From positions 1 to 5,161 of the forward strand of contig CAZEAN010000226.1 of NCBI GenBank assembly GCA_964510225.1: a stretch of DNA of 5,161 nucleotides. The letters are read 5' to 3'. Of the stretch, positions 1 through 5,161 are shown in pieces (within the stretch, counting starts at the first letter, position 1; every line of letters starts with the position of its first letter). The stretch is from CAZEAN01 sp964510225 (lineage in GTDB: Bacteria; Planctomycetota; Planctomycetia; Isosphaerales; Isosphaeraceae). The position numbers and the translations under genes are program-made. The notes below the pieces were generated by a model. The model saw only the letters and a program-made list of their open reading frames with translations, ran no database searches and had not been told where the DNA came from.

Positions 1-1243
1 GCGTAGCGCCGGGCGGGGGTACGAGCGATGGCCGTGTGGACGATCGTCTCTAGGTCGCGTGGTACTCGGCGGTTCAAGCTGCTCAGTCTCGGAGGCTCGC
101 CTCCCGTGATCTCGCGGAATAGGTTCCCCCGTAACTTGGAGTCAAAGGTGCGACGGAGTGCGAGTAGCTCATACAGAGAATGGCCAAGGGCGTAAACGTC
201 GGATCGAGCATCAGCCTAGCCGTCGAAGCGTTCGGGAGCCATGTAGCGGAGGGTGCCAACGATATCGCCGGTGTGAGTAAGATCGGCGTCGGTATTCGCA
301 TTCGCAAGATCAAAGTCGGTGACCCAGGCATTGCCGTTTAGGTCCAGCAGGATGTTCGAGGGTTTGACGTCCCGGTGCAGCACGCCTCGACTGTGGGCAT
401 AGCCAGTGCCTCGGCCACTTGAAGACCGATCCTTGCTACGCTGTCGGCGTAGCGACGATCGACCAAGAGATCCGAGATCTCCACCGACCCTGGCATGTTC
501 GGAATGGGTGTCGGAGCGTCCGAGTTGGGATTGTTACCAACGACGAGTTCAGTTGAACCCGAGTCGTCTCCAACCTACGGCACATGGAACCGCCCCGACA
601 CCAATGATCGTGCTAGCTCTTGGCCGGTCGGGGCATCATTGGCCTTGACGGGAGCACCTTCCGCCTTGAGTCGACGAACATCCTCAATGACGTCGTCGAG
701 TCCCTGCCCAGCAATGAATTGCATCACATAATAGTGACGTCCCTCTTCGTGCCCGACACTAAAGACCGGGACGATGTTGGTGTGGTGGAGCTTCGCAGCG
801 GCTTTAGCCTCACGCTCGAACCGCTGGATCTGTTTCTGATCATGAAGCATCCCAGGAGCCATGACTTTCAGCGTGACCCGACGCCCGAGGCTCTCCTGTT
901 TGGCCTCGTAAACCACCCCCATCCCACCACGACCAATCTCCCGAACAACTCTGAAATCACCAAGCCGTTGCAGACGATCTTGAGTTACTTTGGCTCCCTG
1001 GATTGATCCAGTGGGTTCGAGTGTCGAATGCCCTAAGCCTTCCAACATCACCAAAGCAGGAAAAGCCGCCCGAATAGCGTCGGCGAGTTCAGGATGCTTT
1101 GCGGCGTACTCCTCGATCGTGGGGTGCTCGCCGTTGCGCTGACGGTCGAGGAACTCATCAGCGAGGACTTCAACGGGGTCTCTGCTGCCGGAGGAGGAGT
1201 CCGCCAGGGAAGAAATCTTGGGGAATCTAGTTGATTCACTCAC
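1..1243 (-). pseudogene. Broken serine/threonine protein kinase, planctomycete sigma-linked type; C-terminus off the left edge
   Basis: This is the remnant of a Hanks-type Ser/Thr kinase that would have phosphorylated proteins, probably in partnership with the sigma factor just upstream. The GTG start at 1243-1241 overlaps the sigma TGA. Residues 22-70 match the usual planctomycete N-terminal extension (EFLDRQRNGEHPTIEEYAAK). The glycine loop GRGGMGVVYEA starts at residue 104, the ATP lysine is K126 (VTLK) and the helix-C glutamate is E145. A TAG at 577-575 stops the frame after 222 codons, yet homologous sequence resumes at once in the same frame. Near 401 one base is missing (VAEALA, then YAHSRGVLHRDVKP in the next frame). 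That frame gives VTDFDLAN where DFG is expected, then GTLRYMAPERFDG, a second TAG at 218-216, and SDVYALG through RDLETIV to the window edge. Two stops, a frameshift and altered conserved residues make decay far more likely than sequencing error. A 222-residue N-lobe fragment could still be translated. Confidence 0.88.
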
Positions 1244-1890
1244 GGCTGCTGCTCCTCGAAGCCGGGGATCCTGGCAAGGGCCTCTTTCAGTCGGATCAGG
1301 GCCTGGACGTAGCGTCGGCTGGCGGTCGATCGCTTGAGGCCGAGCACTATGGCGACTTCAGTGTTGCTCATTTGTTCGAAGTGTCGGAGCACAAGAACTT
1401 CTCGATCGATCTCATCCATATTGTTCAAGACTTCTTGCACCATCAGGCGATGCTCCGCCCGGATCGCTGCCTGACTAGCGCTGGTGATCTTGCCGAGTAG
1501 CTTTGCTGCCAACGAGGCTGACGTCGCCATTGGCATCGGACCGCGATGAAGTGAGACCTCAAGCCGAGCATCGCGCTGTTGCCTCCCCAGATGATGGCGG
1601 TTCAGATCAACCATTTTCTGACCCGTGATCAGCCGGAACCAGAGATAGATCGGCATCGATTGAGCGTATTGGTTTCTATACTCTGCAAACCGACGTTGGA
1701 TTTCGAGGAACGCTTCTTGGAGCACGTCTTCGGAGTCAATCCGACCGGAGAGTCTTCGGTCCAACCGCAGTCGGACCATGACGCGCAGGCGTTCCCGTGC
1801 CCGCTCGAACAACACCCCGAGGGCGGTTTCGTCGCCGGCCAATGCTCTTGCCAGGTCGTTGTCAATGTCGTCTGAATTGCTCATCAGCAT
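1240..1890 (-). CDS. ECF-family RNA polymerase sigma factor, planctomycete kinase-associated type
   Basis: This 216-residue protein is an alternative sigma factor that would direct RNA polymerase to its own promoter set. Region 2 spans about residues 12-105, with the region 2.2-like stretch DSEDVLQEAFLEI at 52-64 and LWFRLITGQKMVDLNRHHLG following in the DNA-melting and -10-recognition part. Region 4 spans about 150-205, with the helix-turn-helix around MSNTEVAIVLGLKRSTASRR (174-193). Length and sequence fit planctomycete ECF sigmas that sit beside Ser/Thr kinases, and no anti-sigma gene is visible. Two starts are possible: ATG at 1890 with GGGG six bases upstream, or ATG at 1884 with GAGG six bases upstream; homologues I recall begin like the second (MSNSDD). 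The stop overlaps the kinase GTG by four bases (GTGA), implying translational coupling. The frame has no lesion, unlike its partner. Confidence 0.92.
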   Translation of the reverse strand: MLMSNSDDIDNDLARALAGDETALGVLFERARERLRVMVRLRLDRRLSGRIDSEDVLQEAFLEIQRRFAEYRNQYAQSMPIYLWFRLITGQKMVDLNRHHLGRQQRDARLEVSLHRGPMPMATSASLAAKLLGKITSASQAAIRAEHRLMVQEVLNNMDEIDREVLVLRHFEQMSNTEVAIVLGLKRSTASRRYVQALIRLKEALARIPGFEEQQP

Positions 1891-2011
1891 CCTCTACCCC
1901 TTAATCCGACAATCCGCGCTTCTTGTCCATTCCTCAGCGTGATTTCTTCGGAACAGAATCGGATCAAAGAAGGCGAATTGATGCCCATCAGACGAGCCAA
2001 TCAAGGGGCGA

Positions 2012-2026
2012 TGGACCACTGGTCCA
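2012..2026. promoter_or_regulatory. Perfect 15-bp palindrome, possible operator upstream of the sigma factor
   Basis: TGGACCA, a central C, then TGGTCCA form two perfect 7-bp arms. The site lies about 120 bp upstream of the sigma factor start, in the 281-bp gap below the HEPN-like gene, where I see no credible gene. A dimeric regulator could bind here; no T-run follows on either strand, so it is not an obvious terminator. I see no strong -35/-10 pair for the sigma gene, and an autoregulated ECF promoter would not be recognisable without its consensus. Confidence 0.35.
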
Positions 2027-2171
2027 GGAGGATCGCGCTCTGGAGAGCCCTCGGGCCAAGGCATTGAAGTCGCGCAGGTCTTTCAACGCGGCGATGATTA
2101 TCAGCTATTTAACCAACGACTAAGCTTATGGTGCCTATTGGTTTACACAGTTAGCCCGAGCTACTTTCTCG

Positions 2172-2609
2172 TTAACGATCCTCTGAATCAACCACTTCTT
2201 GAGTTGAAACAACGAGTTCTTGCGTTCGTTGGAGGAACGTACTCGAAGCCGTCAGGGCTTCTTCCGTATTAAGCTTCATCGCCTGGGCACGCTGGAACTG
2301 AACGAGATGGTTCGGATCGAGGGTTTGTTGTTGCACAAAGAGTCGGTCAGCGGCGAGGAGAAGGCAACTGAGACCCGCCTCTCGATAGCCTTGGGAGTAA
2401 ACAAGAGCACGGAGGCAACAGAACATCGCCTCGTAGCAGAGGAGGCCGATGTTGGTTGCCTCACTCTTGGGTGCGTCCCGAAGCTTAGAGGCGGCCTCGA
2501 TGCGTTCGGCCGCCTTCGAGAGGAGTTCTTTGACCAACGCCGAAGCGGTCTCATCACGCGATAGGTAAGGACTATCAAGACATTTTTCGAAGGTATTGAT
2601 GATACCCAT
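2172..2609 (-). CDS. Probable HEPN-fold helical protein with a degenerate active-site motif
   Basis: The 145-residue product is predicted to be all-helical, with no membrane segment or signal peptide. Residues 58-92 (CYEAMFCCLRALVYSQGYRE, then AADRLF) resemble the core of UPF0332-type HEPN proteins, where a Y-x-AMF-x3-RAL-x2-x-GYRE segment is followed by a Ser-His pair. The next part, TLDPNHLVQFQRAQAMKLN (96-114), fits the helix that follows in those proteins. Many HEPN proteins are RNases of toxin modules that use an Arg-x4-6-His motif. Here the expected histidine position reads GYREAGL, so RNase activity is doubtful. No nucleotidyltransferase (MNT) partner lies on either side. The ATG at 2609 has no clear Shine-Dalgarno. 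The fold assignment comes from recalled motif resemblance only; a helical scaffold protein of another family remains possible. Confidence 0.55.
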   Translation of the reverse strand: MGIINTFEKCLDSPYLSRDETASALVKELLSKAAERIEAASKLRDAPKSEATNIGLLCYEAMFCCLRALVYSQGYREAGLSCLLLAADRLFVQQQTLDPNHLVQFQRAQAMKLNTEEALTASSTFLQRTQELVVSTQEVVDSEDR

Positions 2610-2643
2610 ACGCGTTGACGCTCAACTGATGGCAACGACGATA

Positions 2644-2665
2644 TCTGGTCACGAGAGTGGCCAGA
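2644..2665. repeat. Short hairpin between the HEPN-like gene and the upstream 163-codon frame
   Basis: CTGGTCA (2645-2651) and TGGCCAG (2658-2664) pair with one G-U wobble in plus-strand RNA around a CGAGAG loop, and T2644/A2665 add a pair. It lies 35 bp upstream of the HEPN-like start. No T-run follows on either strand, so I do not call it an intrinsic terminator. A very similar hairpin occurs at 5127-5144. Confidence 0.4.
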
Positions 2666-2733
2666 ATTTGTAATCTACGCTGCCTTAAGCCGTTTGGTTT
2701 GTGAACAACCTTCGAATCTGGCGAAAAGATCAC

Positions 2734-3180
2734 TTAGCTTGCTTGAGAGAGGCGTTCAGAGAATTGGCACTCGATCCGTCGGCTATTAATGTCGAGAGCT
2801 TCTAGGATTGCAACGACTTCCTCGATGTCGATCTGCTGATCAATTGCCCAATTGACTAGATCGAGATTCTCTTCCCCGCGCTTGATGCGTCGCAGAATCT
2901 CATTAATCAAAGGTGAATCTTGAAACGTCCGCTGGAGGAGTCCGTAATCGTCGTGATCGAGTTCGATCCAGTAGGCATGGCCCTGCAGGTGCTCGATCCA
3001 ACGCTCACGGAGAAAGCCATTCCAGTGCTCATGTACCCAGACTCTGATCGCCCAGTCACCGAGATCGTGACCGGCCTTCTCGCTCATGATCCATTTGTAG
3101 CGTCGAGCCTCTTCTTCTCCTTCATGGTGGAGGCTGTGATGAGACTCGGAGGTACTTGATAAATTCACTGGGACCCACAT
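2734..3180 (-). CDS. Conserved hypothetical protein rich in Trp and His
   Basis: I cannot name this protein. From the ATG at 3180 it has 148 residues and appears soluble, without signal peptide or membrane segment. The middle looks like a conserved core: RRYKWIMSEKAGHDLGDWAI, then VWVHEHWNGFLRERWIEHLQ and an aromatic/acidic WIELDHDDYGLL. The C-terminal third is helical and charged, ending in a segment around VVAILEALDINSRRIE. The wording YKWI-SEKAG-DLG with WNGFLR-RWIEHLQG recalls hypothetical proteins I associate with planctomycetes, but no function is known to me. The start is uncertain: the frame extends to a TTG at 3225 (163 codons), neither start has a Shine-Dalgarno, and the in-frame ATG at 3090 would cut into the core. 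The gene lies 124 bp upstream of the HEPN-like gene on the same strand, so co-transcription is possible. Confidence 0.72.
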   Translation of the reverse strand: MWVPVNLSSTSESHHSLHHEGEEEARRYKWIMSEKAGHDLGDWAIRVWVHEHWNGFLRERWIEHLQGHAYWIELDHDDYGLLQRTFQDSPLINEILRRIKRGEENLDLVNWAIDQQIDIEEVVAILEALDINSRRIECQFSERLSQAS

Positions 3181-3281
3181 AACTTGCGGAGGAGAGGAGT
3201 CTAGGCCCTTAGAATGAGTCTTCAATCATAGAGCGAACCTAGGTCGGGGACCAGGTGTCTTGGGTTAATGTTGATCGAAAA

Positions 3282-3334
3282 CAACCTCTACATTCACCCG
3301 TGGAGTACTGTTGATTGGAATTCCGCAGAGGTTG
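3282..3334. repeat. Inverted repeat with 8-bp arms in the tRNA upstream region
   Basis: CAACCTCT (3282-3289) is the exact reverse complement of AGAGGTTG (3327-3334), with a 37-bp interval. It lies in the divergent gap between the minus-strand Trp/His-rich gene and the plus-strand tRNA, so it could be a regulatory site for either. Arms of this length can occur by chance. Confidence 0.3.
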
Positions 3335-3352
3335 AGACAAGATTTGAACCTT

Positions 3353-3377
3353 CCGTTGGGTAACGATCACTCAACGG
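3353..3377 (+). repeat. Stem-loop abutting the -35 of the tRNA promoter
   Basis: CCGTTGGGT (3353-3361) pairs with ACTCAACGG (3369-3377), eight Watson-Crick pairs plus one G-U on the plus strand, around a 7-nt loop. It ends directly before the putative -35 TTGAAC. It may be an operator-like site or the end of an upstream transcript; no T-run follows. Confidence 0.4.
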
Positions 3378-3406
3378 TTGAACTTGCCAGGCTGATCCGC
3401 TAGGAT
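3378..3406 (+). promoter_or_regulatory. Sigma-70 type promoter for the tRNA-Ile gene
   Basis: TTGAAC at 3378-3383 and TAGGAT at 3401-3406 are separated by exactly 17 bp, close to the TTGACA/TATAAT consensus. Transcription would start near 3413, about 20 nt before the mature tRNA 5' end, leaving a short leader for RNase P to remove. Confidence 0.65.
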
Positions 3407-3433
3407 CGTGCAATTGCTTCAGATCGGCGAAGC

Positions 3434-3507
<74 letters not shown>

Positions 3508-3620
3508 CTGATAACATAATACCTCGGGCCGTTAGTCTGGTGACATTTGGCTGTATGAATCTTGATCTCAATTGAGCTGGTAAGGTAGGGCGTCGATCAA
3601 TCTAATTCCGGATGAGTTGA

Positions 3621-4136
3621 TTAATCCTCGTCGTCCTCTTCAATCTCATCTTCATCGTCGTCCTCCTCGACATCAGGATCGAGATCAGTGTCGCTGGCAT
3701 CGGCTTCCGACTCGAGATCAATTTCAACGGGTTTAGGGGCTGGTGGCGCGGCTCGGGTGACATTGGCTCCGAGACCAGGGGCATCCTCTTCCATCGGTTC
3801 CTTGACCTTCTGGATGAAGTAAGTGCCCTTACCCTTCGCGTTCATTTCCTCCATCTTTATTTCAGCATCAGCCCGATTCGCATAGTCGAAGGTGGCAACG
3901 GTTTTGAACGCATCGCTGACAACGTGCCAGACGATCCGGACTCGCGTGGGCTTTGCGGTCTTGCTCGTCCTCGCTTTGGCCTTCGCGGGCGCTTTCTTTT
4001 TCCGTGGCTTACGTTCGGTGACGTCGTCATCCCCCTCGTCCTCAGTGACGGCGGTGTCGACTTCCATCGGATCGAGATCTTCAGCTGCCTCGTGTTGGCG
4101 TCGGAGTTCGAGTCGGTTCCGAGGTTTCCCGGCCAT
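3621..4136 (-). CDS. Charge-segregated basic/acidic small protein, planctomycete-type hypothetical
   Basis: From the ATG at 4136 this is a 171-residue protein with three sharply different parts. After the opening MAGKPRNRLELRRQHEAAED and an acidic stretch, residues 41-66 form a Lys/Ala/Arg-rich segment (ERKPRKKKAPAKAKARTSK) resembling histone H1-like tails. Residues 66-115 look like a small folded core (VRIVWHVVSDAFKTVATFDY onward to IQKVKEP). From about 138 the protein becomes a disordered acidic tail that is almost all Asp/Glu over its last 20 residues. A nucleic-acid-binding or chaperone-like role is an inference from charge only; I recall proteins with a similar opening and core from Planctomycetota without assigned function. 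AAGGA eight bases upstream of 4136 supports this start. The frame extends to a GTG at 4217, but those extra 27 residues look non-coding. It converges with the tRNA, with no clear terminator between. Confidence 0.82.
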   Translation of the reverse strand: MAGKPRNRLELRRQHEAAEDLDPMEVDTAVTEDEGDDDVTERKPRKKKAPAKAKARTSKTAKPTRVRIVWHVVSDAFKTVATFDYANRADAEIKMEEMNAKGKGTYFIQKVKEPMEEDAPGLGANVTRAAPPAPKPVEIDLESEADASDTDLDPDVEEDDDEDEIEEDDED

Positions 4137-4144
4137 GGGGGTGA

Positions 4145-4149
4145 TCCTT
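4145..4149 (-). promoter_or_regulatory. Shine-Dalgarno that fixes the start of the basic/acidic protein
   Basis: AAGGA on the minus strand lies 8 nt upstream of the ATG at 4136, which favours that start over the upstream in-frame GTG at 4217. Confidence 0.6.
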
Positions 4150-4356
4150 CGTTCAGATAGTTCGTCAGCTCGTGTCGTGGAAGCAATCGAAGGCACGGTC
4201 GCGCACGTAATCGACACTTCTTAAGATCACGCGATTGGTGGTTCGTGCAAGCAAACTGGAAGGAATGTCGTGTCGATCTTATTCTAGAGAATTCTAACGA
4301 ATCGAGACTTCCGAAGGCTAGCACGAGTAAGGCGGAGATCTGGTCCAATCACCAAG

Positions 4357-4743
4357 TTAGGCCGCTGCGCAGATCCGAACCGCAATCCGTTCCCGTAACG
4401 CTTCCGGGAGATACGGTTTGCTCAATAACTCGTAGACGCCAAGTTGGTAGAGCGACGATCGATGGTATGGATCGATGGAGCCGCTGCAGACGATTACCGG
4501 GAGACTGGGGTATCGACGACGGAGTTGTCGGCAGACCTCAAGCCCCGAGCAACCGGGGAGGTCGAGATCGACGAGAGCAAGCTGAAACGTCCTTCGATCA
4601 TCGAGAAGCCGCAAGGCTCCGAAACCATCACTCGCTTCGGTAACTTCATAGCCTTCGGTCCGGAGAAAATCCGAGAGGATTTCCCGGAGTCGATCGTCGT
4701 CTTCAACTACAAGCAAGCGATCCCGAGCTTCTGAGTGATTCAT
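4357..4743 (-). CDS. Stand-alone response regulator, receiver (REC/CheY-like) domain only
   Basis: The 128-residue product is a single phospho-acceptor receiver domain with no output domain, so it would act by protein-protein contact, as CheY or Spo0F do, or as a phosphorelay intermediate. Key positions are all present: acidic pocket VVEDDD (E14, D15, D16), phosphorylated aspartate D59 in LVDLDLPG, the conserved Ser/Thr position S87 in VIVCSGS, Y104 as the switch aromatic, and K109 in LLSKPY. Length is normal for the family. The ATG at 4743 has GAGGT five bases upstream. No histidine kinase lies in the window, so its partner is elsewhere. A putative promoter and two 17-bp repeats in front suggest specific control, possibly autoregulation, although a REC-only protein cannot itself bind DNA by a known domain. 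Confidence 0.93.
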   Translation of the reverse strand: MNHSEARDRLLVVEDDDRLREILSDFLRTEGYEVTEASDGFGALRLLDDRRTFQLALVDLDLPGCSGLEVCRQLRRRYPSLPVIVCSGSIDPYHRSSLYQLGVYELLSKPYLPEALRERIAVRICAAA

Positions 4744-4760
4744 CGTTTACCTCAGGTCGG
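4744..4760. repeat. 17-bp repeat copy A, over the response-regulator Shine-Dalgarno
   Basis: On the minus strand this reads CCGACCTGAGGTAAACG and ends directly before the ATG. It matches copy B (4800-4816) at 15 of 17 positions and contains the 9-bp palindrome ACCTGAGGT. Because it includes the GAGGT ribosome-binding sequence, a factor bound to it could also affect translation. Confidence 0.65.
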
Positions 4761-4777
4761 TTTATTTGGCTGGGGAC

Positions 4778-4805
4778 CTTATACCGACTCTGAGGATGGC
4801 GTCTA
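4778..4805 (-). promoter_or_regulatory. Putative promoter of the response-regulator gene
   Basis: On the minus strand a TATAAG box (4783-4778) follows TAGACG (4805-4800) with a 16-bp spacer. The -10 is good and the -35 only moderate. Transcription would start near 4771, giving a leader of about 28 nt. The -35 lies inside repeat copy B. Confidence 0.45.
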
Positions 4806-4816
4806 CCTGAGGTCGG
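4800..4816. repeat. 17-bp repeat copy B, over the putative -35 of the response-regulator gene
   Basis: On the minus strand this reads CCGACCTCAGGTAGACG, two mismatches from copy A and 56 bp away in the same orientation. It contains the palindrome ACCTCAGGT. Its overlap with the -35 makes it a repressor-operator candidate. Confidence 0.6.
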
Positions 4817-4864
4817 CACTAAATCCACACTCGAGACTGTTCATTGAGTGCGAGTTGTTTCGAG

Positions 4865-5056
4865 CTAAACAACACCGTCATCCCGATTGAGTCCGACTCG
4901 ATGGCAGAGCCAAGCGATCACCAGATGCTTTGTGACGGCGAGACCAAGAATCCCAATCCAGATCCCAAACCGGAAGAGCCAGAAATTTAACGCGACGGCA
5001 ATCACAATGCCCAGAAAAGTCGAGAGCCGGATCTGAAAAGGCTGATGAGTCATCAT
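4865..5056 (-). CDS. Small two-helix membrane protein
   Basis: This 63-residue protein is mostly hydrophobic. Residues 11-30 (LSTFLGIVIAVALNFWLFRF) and about 34-53 form two predicted membrane helices joined by a very short Gly-rich turn. A few charged residues lie at the ends (R10, R53, R58, then acidic D59-D60). The pattern NFWLFRFGIWIGILGLAVTK with HLVIAWLC resembles small membrane proteins I recall from planctomycete genomes, none with known function. Two ATGs stand in tandem (5056 and 5053) with no Shine-Dalgarno. A TATGAT box ends five bases before the first ATG, which would fit a leaderless mRNA. It lies upstream of the response regulator on the same strand, 121 bp away, with a separate promoter between them. 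A short gene carries chance risk, but the membrane pattern argues it is real. Confidence 0.66.
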   Translation of the reverse strand: MMTHQPFQIRLSTFLGIVIAVALNFWLFRFGIWIGILGLAVTKHLVIAWLCHRVGLNRDDGVV

Positions 5057-5126
5057 TAATTATCATAATCAAAATCGAGAGTTCGGAAACGAAGGACAAA
5101 GAGAGGGCGATTGGCCGAACCCAGTC

Positions 5127-5144
5127 CTGATCACGAGTGACCAG
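5127..5144. repeat. Short hairpin near the right edge, similar to the one at 2644-2665
   Basis: CTGATCA (5127-5133), loop CGAG, TGACCAG (5138-5144): seven positions pair in minus-strand RNA with one G-U wobble. Both the arms and the CGAG loop start match the hairpin at 2644-2665. The rest of 5057-5161 holds no gene I can support. Confidence 0.4.
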
Positions 5145-5161
5145 ATCGAGTAGAATGACTT

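Noticed and set aside
83..331. Open frame of 82 codons on the minus strand
   Set aside because: It is the pre-frameshift reading frame; the adjacent frame gives the activation loop and APE motif of the kinase.
620..1006. Open frame of 128 codons on the plus strand
   Set aside because: It is antisense to the kinase remnant, whose minus-strand frame shows clear kinase motifs; the plus-strand product shows no recognisable domain.
1923..2123. Open frame of 66 codons on the plus strand in the gap upstream of the sigma factor
   Set aside because: No ribosome-binding site, no domain or membrane pattern, and the composition looks random; it also crosses the palindrome at 2012-2026.
3508..3620. Possible terminator between the convergent tRNA and basic/acidic protein gene
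   Set aside because: Only a 10-bp palindrome CTCAATTGAG (3567-3576) with no loop and a weak 5-bp stem near 3597-3622 are present, neither followed by a T-run.
3857..4348. Long minus-strand open frame overlapping the basic/acidic protein gene
   Set aside because: It lies out of frame with the well-supported gene and its product is Arg/Ser/Pro-rich without motifs, as expected of a shadow frame.
4245..4643. Plus-strand open frame opposite the response regulator
   Set aside because: The minus strand encodes a complete receiver domain with all key residues; this frame is its antisense shadow.
4824..4850. CACTC/GAGTG inverted repeat after the small membrane protein gene
   Set aside because: Five-base arms with a 13-nt loop and no T-run are too weak to call a terminator.

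Overview
The window reads as chromosomal DNA of a planctomycete. The main clue is a sigma factor/kinase pair in the characteristic planctomycete style: an ECF sigma factor whose stop overlaps the start of a Ser/Thr kinase with the typical N-terminal extension. Two small proteins also match types I associate with Planctomycetota: a charge-segregated basic/acidic protein and a two-helix membrane protein. Base composition looks moderate in GC. I place it at phylum level only; Isosphaerales/Gemmatales would be a guess.

Layout, left to right. Positions 1-1243 (minus) hold a serine/threonine kinase that is clearly broken: an in-frame TAG at 575-577, a one-base deletion near 401, a second TAG at 216-218 and a changed DFG motif. 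It runs off the left edge. Positions 1240-1890 (minus) hold an intact ECF sigma factor, its TGA overlapping the kinase GTG. The intergenic 1891-2171 carries a perfect 15-bp palindrome. Positions 2172-2609 (minus) encode a probable HEPN-fold helical protein that lacks the expected histidine. Positions 2734-3180 (minus) encode a Trp/His-rich conserved protein of unknown role. A region with inverted repeats and a good sigma-70 promoter leads into a lone tRNA-Ile(GAU) on the plus strand (3434-3507).

Facing the tRNA is a minus-strand gene (3621-4136) for a protein with a lysine-rich segment, a small folded core and an acidic tail. A stand-alone response-regulator receiver protein (4357-4743, minus) follows. 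Its promoter region carries two near-identical 17-bp repeats, one over the putative -35 and one over the Shine-Dalgarno. The last gene (4865-5056, minus) encodes a 63-residue two-helix membrane protein. Every protein gene is on the minus strand; only the tRNA is on plus.

Functionally, the sigma factor and kinase would have formed one regulatory module, now apparently reduced to the sigma factor. The receiver protein is a second signalling element and looks autoregulated. The other genes have no evident link to these or to each other. I found no mobile element, CRISPR array or phage gene, and nothing in the window convincingly assembles into a new multi-gene system.
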